In this document: piece after piece, positions 55,091 through 64,000 of the stretch
Layout: every line of letters begins with the position of its first letter
Numbering within the stretch: the stretch's first letter is position 1
NCBI GenBank assembly: GCA_036346205.1
Contig: JARFJB010002009.1
Location: 5,414,001 to 5,478,000, forward strand
DNA from: Vesta saturnalis
Taxonomy: Eukaryota > Arthropoda > Insecta > Coleoptera > Lampyridae
Reading direction: 5' to 3'
Length of the DNA stretch: 64,000 nt
Program-made: the position numbers and the translations under genes
The notes under the pieces: generated by a model
What the model was told of the DNA's origin: nothing
The model's input: the letters and a program-made list of their open reading frames with translations, nothing else
Databases searched by the model: none

Positions 55091-56599
55091 TATAAAGAAA
55101 ACCCAAAGGCTAAGTATTTTGATTATCTCTAATGATGGTGAAAGTTTACGTTTTCATATTAAAGAATATACATTTTTTGAATGAACCGCATGTACCAACT
55201 AACTACCTGTTTCAATAATCTCACGAATTCGCGTTGCATAAGTATCGTAATCTTACTCTGCAAACATTTGTCTCACTGGAGTAAGGCCTGCAGCAGAAGA
55301 GCGTGAAAATGTCCATGCATGTACTTTTAGAATTTTTTCGAAGGAAGTGACGATGACAAAATCGTCGAAATCTGTTCCCAAAGTACGATCTAAAAGTATT
55401 TGACAGAGTGTTATATCCAGTGGACATAATAATTACGAATGACATCTATAACAAGAAATGACTCATGTTTCTATAGTAATGTTATTTTGTGTTATGTTAA
55501 ACGTATGTTTAACAAACAAGTAAATTTATTTTACCCTCATGATCCTAATAAACTCAAAAATGCAAGTCTAAACAATGAAACGATTACGCCGTAAAATATT
55601 TACCAGAATAACTTCAGTTAATTTTTCGTCAATCTGAATGTAAGCGTATCGAAGCGACAAATTTTGTACATACTGTAATAAAATTTATACTGCGGCTAAA
55701 TATAACTTATTGTAATGTGTGGGCAAAAATAAAGTATAGTTTATTTGCAGGATAAAGGAACAGAGTAGGCAGATACGTGACTATAACCGGATTTTCCAAA
55801 AAAAAAACTCACATTTTCATAATCGAACTTCCACAAATGTTCTTTGGTTATCGTGGTTAATTACTACTTTGTATTTTTCAAAATTATTAAAGTACTCGAA
55901 ATTCAATATCTCAATCAACAGAAAAATTTAATTCGATCAGAAAAGTGAACAAAGCTCAATTTAATAAAAGAATAAATAGAGCATTCACTTTACAGTTCAA
56001 TAAAAATTCTATAAAACTGCACTCTTTTATTAAAAAAAATTCTTCTTGAAACAATTTTGTTGTTTCCAATATCAATCAGCTTTATCCAATTTCATTCTAT
56101 AGCACCAAAATTGCACATTACGAGCAGATTACGAGAATATACGTTTTCTGAAAAGAATCTAATTGTTTTTATCATTTCATTCACACATTTTGTATTGTTG
56201 GGTATTAAAGTCTTCTTAGGTTTTATTAATTGCACATATTTTAGAAATATAGTAATTGGTCGTAAAGACGTACTAAACTAGAATTACATTTCATATATGT
56301 AATTAAAATCTAAAGCACAATAAAAGGCAGTAAAATGTTGCAAAAACAAGCTGCATGTGACGCCATAATTTGGTGTGGGTTTAATATGTGTTTTTGTAAG
56401 AGTTAAACGGTAGGTTAAATTAGATAAGATTCATTATTTCAGGGCAATTCTACACATAATCAGTTGGAGGTATTGCAAACTCATATATTATTAAAACATT
56501 TTTGTGCTAATAGTACCAATCGTTCGCGTCTACTATCATTTTACGATTATTTGTTTTAGTAATTATTCATATATACGACAGTCTTTTAAAGAAAATTTG
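55091..56599. other. AT-rich interval without recognised gene
   Basis: Only short accidental frames occur. No element ends are recognised. Confidence 0.5.
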
Positions 56600-56925
56600 T
56601 AAGTATGTAAATTGCAGTAATAACACAGATATTGAAGTTAACTTGTTAAAGATTAATGTCATTTTCAAAGTAAATGTAACAGTTTGTATAGGTTCCATTA
56701 TGGCTAACAATGTAAAATTATTAAAGTTTCTAAACTAAATCATTGTGTTTTGTATTGAAGTTATATCTAAAAGGGGCAAAAATCAGTGGGGAAAAATAAT
56801 GCAATTTTTTTAATGAAATTTATTTTTATAATCAAAAAGTTGAACATTATGTATTTTGCCATGTAGTTTATATTTCTAGCGATTGGTGCTGACGAAAGTT
56901 AGTAATATAGTTTGTAGTTATATTA

Positions 56926-57111
56926 AATTATTATATTTAGAATTTACATCAGTTCTACATACATAAAGATAAAATTTATATCGATTGGGGCTTGAACCTT
57001 GATGGCGCAGTTGATTAGCGCGGTACTCTAGCGAAGTACAGGTCGTAGGTTCAAATCCTACTCGAGGTAAACTTTTGTTTATGTATTTAAGAAAATTAAT
57101 AATAATTTTAA
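56926..57111 (+). mobile_element. 186-bp tRNA-bearing insertion with 13-bp TSD
   Basis: TGTAGTTATATTA occurs at 56913-56925 and again at 57112-57124. The 186 bases between are missing from the other units of the array. The insertion holds 70 bases of AT-rich sequence, the tRNA-like gene (56996-57069) and a 42-base AT-rich tail. A 13-bp duplication is typical of LINE-driven retroposition. Confidence 0.8.
56996..57069 (+). tRNA. tRNA-like gene, anticodon AGC (Ala by decoding)
   Basis: 74 bases fold as a complete cloverleaf: acceptor ACCTTGA/TCGAGGT (7 pairs, one G-U), D stem GCGC/GCGC, anticodon stem GTACT/AGTAC with loop CTAGCGA (anticodon 57030-57032), T stem GTAGG/CCTAC with loop TTCAAAT, and discriminator A. 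A TTTT lies at 57073, a possible pol III stop. The D loop AGTTGATTA has A where G19 is normally invariant, and the acceptor lacks the G3-U70 pair required for alanine identity. It is probably a tRNA-derived retrocopy or pseudogene rather than a working alanine tRNA. Confidence 0.65.
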
Positions 57112-57729
57112 TGTAGTTATATTACATTGAATCCCGATACCGCCGTGGTGAATTTTTCAATTAATTAATTGCATACTTTTCCCCAATTTAAAATGTGGTA
57201 TATAAATTGGAGTAATAATACAGTTATTAAAGATAGATTTTAGTTGCAAACAATTTGAAAGTTAGCGTGCGTTAATTAATAGAGTATTAACTGGTAAGGT
57301 AGATAGTAGAATATGTTTAAGATTAATGTAATGTTTAAAATAAATTTAATAGTTTGTGTAGTTTCCAGGATTGCTAACACTAAAATGATTAAAGTTTATA
57401 AACTAAATCATTGAGTGTTGTATTGAAATTATATCTAAAAGGGATAAACATAAATAGGGAGATATTGTAATTTTTTTGAACATTTGAACATTATGTATTT
57501 TTCCACGTCATTTATATTTGCAACGATTGATGCTGATGAAACTTGGTAAGGCTACATATTAGTTACAATCCCGATACCGCGAGTTGAATTTTTAATTAAT
57601 TAATTGCATACTTTCCCCAATTCAAAATCTTATAATGTATATGAGTTGAAGTAATAACACAGTTATTGAAGATAGCTTTTAGTTACAAACAGTTTAAAAG
57701 TTAGGGTTAATAATTGAGTGTATTAACTA

Positions 57730-60004
57730 TGTAGGTAACCGACCGAGAAAATGTTATTATTGTAATAAACGTTTATCAAATCTCCATTGTTACCGTGATA
57801 GAAAAAATAAGTAATGGGTTTTTAATATCTTGATTATAAGTCGTAATTGGCTAATGTTTTCATGATATTTTATTTTATGTGTTTTAAGTAAGAAATATTG
57901 GAATGTACGTAATTGATATTTGAGTAAGGGTTGAAAAGAAAAAGGAAACATATATTAGGGTAGAGAAACAGGTGTTCTGCCGAAACTGTCGTGACGGATG
58001 GTTGAAAATTTCTAAGCGCACATTCTCGGTGTAAAAACGTCACTAGTTAATAATAATTATGTCGGAACATACCGCAAATCAAAAGACATCTTTGTTTGGT
58101 ACTAGGAAATTCGATATTAGATGTAGGTTTTTCTACGGACGTGTGCATATTTTTAAAATTAAGGTTTAGTTCAATAATGAATGTGAAAAATCTTCCTACG
58201 TAATAATTTCTGTTTTTTTTATTACTTTTGTAAAACGGGTGTTTATTTCGGGTAGTTGAAGTTGGAGGCGAAGGCAGTTGCGTCTAGAGTTTTGATTGAG
58301 CCGGGTTGATTAGATTGGCACTTGTAAACACTCATTGTAAACCGTTCTGTCTATTAACTTATTCGAACAACGCGAATTCATCCTTTTATTTTGGTGTAGG
58401 TTTTTCCAAAAATTAATCGATAATTAATCGCCGTAACGTCCCGATTTAAACCGCGTATCTTAACTCGTCGTGTTTGTGATAAAGTGGTTAAATAAAGTGA
58501 ATATATTCAAGTGTAAGTAATTAAAGCTCGCAGCAACCAATTCAAGAAGCCTATGTAACGTATTAATAATCATTCATTGCCTTGCAAGAAGTATCTAATT
58601 ACGCATGCCGTCTCCTTAAGTTGAAATCTGTTAAAAGAAAGGGGTGCGCTTTATACAGTACCGTAAGTAACCCTTCTCATTGTTGGTGTGACTTGGCATT
58701 ATTGACTATTTATATTTGTGTGGAGATGGGCGTGGACAAACGTGCAAAGATAAATCCCAGTTATAATTGTAAATAGGAAATACTGAGGGTTTACGTACAC
58801 ACGGGTCCATATGACCTTAAAACACCTCGAATTCCATTTTTCCTGTTTTTTGTATTGTATAGATGAATGTATAAACTGAGAAAGGGGCGCTGTATTTTCT
58901 ATCGCAGTCACTCAAGCTTGTATATCGGTCACGTTGTTATGATTTATTTGCACATACCTTTGTAAGGCTTTGTTTTAATGAGTCTTTTTGATGTCTTTGA
59001 TTCAGTCTGTTTAATTATAATTCTTTACCTGCGAACTAATTTCTCTTTATATGTAATTGATTGTAATTGTACGTATGTATTTTGTGCTTTATTAGTCACT
59101 AAACAATTGTGTACGTGTAAATTCATTGCCTATTTTCTTTGCCCTTACATTGCAGTTACCTTATTGCTATCTGTTTAATTTTACTGTTTGTTATATTTTA
59201 TATGTACTGTAATCTGCATTATTACCTTCTTATTTACTTATTAGTTTTCTAGGGCCACATGTTTGGTATTACAATGTTTATTCTGATTTATTTATGACAC
59301 AATTATGGGTGTGATTTCACCGTTTTTGTTGTGTTTATGTATGTAGCTGAACTGATTTTATTTATTTTTTTTCTTAATGTTATAAGTTTGTACGAACTTT
59401 GACCTGATTTAGTGGTGTTTTGTTACATATTGAACTCTTTCATTGTGTTTTTTATTTGTTATTTGATTTATTAATGTACTTGTGCAATTACTTATTTACG
59501 AATAACGTGGGTTTTCTTCTAATTTGAGTGGTTTCATTGTTTACCAGTCCCACATGATGTAACACTTAACCTCATCTAGCCTATCTAATTTAATTAACAT
59601 ACCGTAGTTCCCACTAGACGGCCAATTCCTTTGATCGTATTTGAGGTTTGTGAGTAATTAAATATCAGAGTTGTAAATAAATTCTAATGTTTTAATTATT
59701 GCTAGGAAAGCCAATGCAAGACAAGCTATTAATTTGAGTAATAGTAGCATTATTGTCAGTAAAGTTAAGATACATCACTTAGCGGTTGCTTTGTTCTTGA
59801 ATTTGCATTATTTCGAATAAGGTCAAATTACACTTTCTATGGTAGGTATCCAATGCAAGACAAGCAATTAATTTGAGTAATAGTAGCATTATTGTCAGTA
59901 AAGTTAAGATACATCACTTAGCGGTTGCTTTGTTCTTGAATTTGCATTATTTCGAATAAGGTCAAATTACACTTTCTAAGATAGGATACCTGGGGGACGC
60001 TGCA
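57730..60004 (-). mobile_element. Solo LTR, full length, minus strand, with 4-bp TSD
   Basis: Read on minus it starts TGCAGCGTCCCCCAGG (60004) and ends GGTTACCTACA (57730). ACTA flanks both sides (57726-57729; 60005-60008). The flanks join to 'gtattaactagtaaggtaga', which matches the intact array unit 'gtattaactggtaaggtaga' at ~57283. It aligns throughout with 23280-25345. It includes a tandem duplication at its 5' part (59711-59988). Confidence 0.85.
59711..59988 (-). repeat. Direct tandem duplication, ~139 bp, in the LTR 5' region
   Basis: 59711-59849 and 59850-59988 are almost identical; both start 'ccaatgcaagacaagc' and contain 'cacttagcggttgctttgtt'. Other LTR copies have the segment once. 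Confidence 0.9.
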
Positions 60005-61090
60005 ACTAGTAAGGTAGATAGTAGAATATGTTAAAGATTCATGTAATTTTCAAAATAAATCTAATAGTTTGTATAGTTTTAAGGATGGCTAACACTAAAA
60101 TCATTAGTTTGTAAACTAAATTATTGAGTGTTCTATTGAAATTATATCTAGAAGGGGTACAAATAAATTAGGAGATAATGTAATTTTTTTGATGCAATTT
60201 AATTTTAATATGAAAAAGTTAAACATTATCTATTTTGCCACGTCATTTATATTTGTAGCGATTGATGCTACGAAATTGATGCTATATATTAGTTTAGATC
60301 CTGATATCGCAGTGTGTTGCTCAATTTAAAATTTTGTATGTCCATGAACTGTAGTAATAATACAGTTATTGAAGATAGCTTTTAGTTGCAAGCAATTGGA
60401 ATTTGATTAATATAGTATATTTACTAGTAAGGTAGTAGTATATGTAATTTTCAAATTCAATCTAATAGTTTGTATAGTTTTCAGGACGGCTAACACTATA
60501 GTTATTAAAGTTCATAAACTAAATCCACTGATATTGAAATTATATCTAAAATGGATAAAAATAAATCGGGAGGAATAATGTAATTTTTTCGATGAAATTT
60601 AGTTTTAATATGAATAAGTTGAACATTATGTATTTTGCCACGTCGTTTATATTTGTAGCGATTGATGCTAACGAAAGTTATTGAGCCCATGTATTATTTT
60701 TAAACCCCGATACCGCAAAGTTGGATCTTTCATTTGGTTAATTGTATATTTTTCTCAATTAAGCTTTTGTGATATGTAGCTTTTAGTTACAAGCAATGTG
60801 AAACTTGGCTTAATTAATAAAGTGTATTTACTAGCAAGGTAGATGTAGATTAATGTAATTTTCAAAGTTAACATAATACTAATAAATAAAACTACTAAAT
60901 TATATCTAAAAAATCAGTGGTGAAAAACAGTGTAGTTTTTTGGATGAAATTTAGTTTTAATATGAAAAAGTTGAACATTGGTATTTTGTCACGTTGATTA
61001 TGTTTTGTAGCGATTGATGCTGACGAAAGTTGATGAAGCCATGTATTATTTTGAACCCTGATACCGCGTTATTGAATTTTGCAATTGGCT

Positions 61091-62592
61091 AGTTTCAGTT
61101 GATGCTGCTATTGTTAAAGTTATAAATAATAAGGACGTGATAGTTGAGGATGGTTAGTTGAAGAAATAACATGGACTATAGAAGATATCTTACGTTGCTG
61201 CGTTAATATTACGGCATTTGTCCTTGTAGATAGCTAGCACGATTGAGATAGTAACAGGTAAACAGTATGTAATCAGGATAATTAATTAAAAATATTAATA
61301 AATCAAGTTAACATATGGAATAGATTCGGAATCGAATTTCTTTCGGAACTGAAATAGAACGAGTGGATTCGCTCATTCGCTCTCGCTTTTTTATGAGATA
61401 AGACAAAGGAGAGAGGTAAATTAAATAGGGAGAGCGCACGCAAATGGATAGACTGTCTAACTTGATTTTATTTTTTAATAATCTTGTTTACTTCAATGTA
61501 TGCACTTTATGATCGTCTGAATACATTCACTTACAGCGTTCTTTATAAGCTCACCCGGAAGAAGGAGCTCCACTCAAGCTTGAATTTCAGAACTGATGAT
61601 TTTTGTAGCGGTATGTCTTAGTGGAGTTATACTTAATTCATATTTCGTATCAACTTTCAGTATTTGCAATTAACTTATCAAATCGTAGGACCGTTCTTAA
61701 CCGTTCTGTTTTACCCTGCTTTAAATTTAGGTTCAAATCGTTCGTGGTAGCGTAATTAACCATTATCCATTGCAGGTAACGCCCAATTAGTTTCTCCAAT
61801 GTTCCTGTTAGTTTAATTTATGTATTTAGTTAAGATCGGGCCTTTGTTCAAGCGAACCTTATCACAGTCGCCTATTGACGACAATGATGTCAAAACGTCA
61901 TAATAGTTGAATTCCAATCCCTTTATGAGGAAGGTTTTGCTTTTCGTTACCTCTTACTTATTGTAGTAGTTTGATGCACTCTATTAGATAGTGTAGCAGA
62001 ATGAGAACTGCTTTATAATTTTACTCTGATAGTTTAACCGTTCGTACATCGGTGGAGTAACTCGATAACGGGTGAACTTTTCCAAGATAGATCTTCTAGA
62101 TACGAAAAAGCAGTTTCCAATATGCGACTCCCGTGTTGCGACACCATTATTAGGACGCCACAGGAGGCACATCTACAAGACGATCGACCAATCCGAACAT
62201 GTGTGAGTATGGCTTGCGCGGATTCTGAAAATGTCTCGTGACACCGGCAGGAAATTTGTCCGGAACGGACGGTCGAAAAAGAGAGGAGAACTGAGCGTTC
62301 GACGTGGGAGTCGGCGGTTGGTCAGATACTTTGTAGGATTAAACGGTAACCATGAAAAATACGCCCTTTCGAAATTTGAGGCTTTCCCATAACCTGCAAT
62401 ACCTCTGTTAACCTTTGCTAATGGTTTATCTAATAATCATTTTCGGCATGCTTTACTAATAATTTGTTCATTTTTACTTTCTCGTGTACGAAGCGCCCAT
62501 ATGCAATGCTTTGTTTTCGTGAAAAAATTCATGTTGGATTTTCAACGGATTTACACTTTTCTAAGTTTTTGAAACCATCTGGACCATATTCA
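61091..62592. other. AT-rich interval without recognised gene
   Basis: No element ends, tRNA or convincing frame are seen. 61320-61460 contains a short purine/pyrimidine-biased stretch only. Confidence 0.4.
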
Positions 62593-62820
62593 GCATTGTG
62601 TGGGTGTGTGTCTGTGTACGTTCATGCGTATGTGGGCGCGTGTGTATGTGCGTATGTATACGTGCGCGCGCGCCGGTGTTTACATATATGCGCATTTGTG
62701 CGCGTGGGTGCGTTGTGTGTGTGTGTGTGTGTGCATGATGTATGCGGGCATGCGTGCGTGTGTATGTGTGGGTGCGTGTGAGTGTGCGTATGAATATGTG
62801 TATGTGTGGTGCGTATGCGG
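62593..62820. repeat. GT-rich microsatellite
   Basis: Imperfect (GT)n with GTATGTGC and GCGC variants. It generates artefactual Cys/Val frames on plus and His/Thr frames on minus. Confidence 0.95.
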
Positions 62821-64000
62821 TTTATATATAGAGTAATTTTCTTGGTTATATAAACTTTGGGCTAAAATGTAAATATAGGTTCGATTCAATTTTAAGTAAG
62901 TTGTTATAAAAGTTTTTCATATGAAACTAAATAGACTTATATGTAATTTAATTGTTTGAAAAATCTGATGTGTGATTAACTACGTTAAGTAATATTCTTT
63001 TTCCACAATTTTAAAATTATATAATAATATTTATATAATACTTAAATTATTTATGTGTAAGTAATATATGACTTTTTTTTTGTCCATTTTATATGATGTA
63101 ATATAAATAAATTAGAACTAGTGGTTATGTGACTGACCTGCCATGCACAAGAAAGTTATTTGCTGGCCGCATCTAATTACTTCCACATCCAACGTGAAGC
63201 ACTGTATCGCTAAAAAAAATTCAAAAAATTTTATTTGCTCAATCGCTTTAAAATGTTCGAAAACGCCCAAAAACACAATTTGAGCAAAAAAAATCTGGCC
63301 AATGTGTCTGTCTGTGTGTGTGTTCTCCATAACTTTCGAAGGACTTAACATTTCAACTTGAAATTTGGCATACATATAGATGTCAACTACCCAAAGCGAC
63401 TGATTGTTTTTGGGGTCAGTGGAGTATGGGGAAAGGGGCAAAATTGGGGGGTAAGTACCTCTTATTCAAATTTTTATTTTTTTAGTTTTTTTTCCTTTTA
63501 ATATGTCATTAGTACATTGTGAGTATTTTTTGTTCCTATAATTTTTCTGTACAACAAACGGTTTACAAGAAAGCAAAAAAACCGTCACTTTAAAAAACCA
63601 GTTTTTCCTGAATATCTCCGGAACTACCTAACATATTCAAAAAGTGAAAGTAGCATTAGATAAGAAATAATATTTCTCACAAAACGTGTTTTTTTTGCAA
63701 TTTTTTCGAAAATTCTGTTATTTTCGAAATATTTCCAAAAAAAAAAAACTCGATTTTAGAACCCGTCCACACGATTTTTATGAAATTGAGAAAATCAAAT
63801 TTCTGTTCGAAAATCATTCTTGTAATTTTTTTGTAAAAAACGATTTTTGTGACGTGGAAGTATTGATACAATTTGCAGCGGTTTTTTAAGCTTTTATTTT
63901 CGATTAATTACCTTTTCTACGATAACAATTGTTTTTTTTTGTGATGAGTCTAATGGATGATATTATATTATGAAGAAGAGATTGATAGACAACCATTTTC
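62821..64000. other. Non-coding, repeat-like sequence
   Basis: 63210-63470 has a 'gtctgtctgtgtgtgtg' followed by 'gaaatttggcatacata' pattern similar in style to the tandem unit at 33364-34640, suggesting a dispersed repeat. Homopolymer A/T runs are frequent. No gene is recognised. Confidence 0.4.

Larger units (their letters stand above)
56600..61090. repeat. Tandem array, ~400-470 bp unit, about five copies
   Basis: The anchor 'gattaatgtaattttcaaa..aatagtttgtatagtttcc' recurs near 56651, 57321, 60036, 60439 and 60848. Each unit also carries 'ttatatctaaaaggg', 'gaacattatgtattttgcca', 'agcgattgatgctgacgaaa' and 'cccgataccgc'. After removing two insertions (56926-57111 and 57730-60004) the spacing is ~471, 436, 403 and 409 bases. 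No coding is seen. Confidence 0.85.

Noticed and set aside
62464..62889. Cys/Val-rich plus frames and His/Thr-rich minus frame
   Set aside because: Produced by the GT microsatellite.

Overview
This window is AT-rich eukaryotic, almost certainly arthropod (insect-like), non-genic DNA. It is packed with transposable-element relics: Tc1/mariner-like (IS630-type) transposases with the insect 'SPDLTPLDFYLWG' tail, piggyBac with TTAA targets, a hAT of the SCAND3/ZBED type, Penelope-like retroelements (PLEs), non-LTR retrotransposons, long solo LTRs and foldback elements. I found no complete, intact gene. Two short stretches look like host exons (8221-8268 and 38611-38809), and one well-folded tRNA-like gene lies at 56996-57069. 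All assignments are by eye; no search was run.

Layout. 1-611: tail of a mariner-type element whose transposase carries an intron-like GT..AG insertion. 1097-7309: three-level nest, a mariner-type element with ~540 bp inverted arms, holding a piggyBac (1721-5493), which holds a second mariner-type element (3901-5225). 8697-11366: decayed hAT. 11690-13330: PLE in head-to-head inverted arrangement with hammerhead-like motifs. 13376-16925 and 18533-21165: two copies of a compound in which a CACTG-bounded element carrying a widespread uncharacterised arthropod gene sits inside a long LTR; a LINE (16950-18525, minus strand) lies between them. 23280-25345: solo LTR. 26785-32233: foldback element with an unrecognised coding relic, invaded by a solo LTR (27476-29700, 4-bp TSD). 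33160-35995: tandem and simple repeats. 36134-37675: MITE invaded by a mariner-type deletion derivative. 39738-41090: truncated LTR. 41813-43905: I-clade LINE with RT and RNase H. 44350-45965: second head-to-head PLE, with GIY-YIG endonuclease. 46142-50127: Harbinger/ISL2EU-like element invaded by a mariner-type deletion derivative. 50145-50587: MITE. 50592-55090: foldback > mariner-type > piggyBac (52341-54707) nest. 56600-61090: ~400-470 bp tandem array invaded by a 186 bp tRNA-bearing retrocopy (13-bp TSD) and a solo LTR (4-bp TSD). 62593-62820: GT microsatellite.

How it fits together. The locus is a record of successive insertions. In many cases target duplications, TTAA/TA sites or paralogous empty sites let the order be read. 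The same LTR family occurs six times (one a split copy), and CAGGGTG-ended mariner-type elements recur throughout. The most novel item is the CACTG-bounded element at 13538-15336. Its only visible gene is the orphan arthropod protein, and its empty site can be reconstructed from four other LTR copies, which suggests that this orphan family is a CMC-like transposase.
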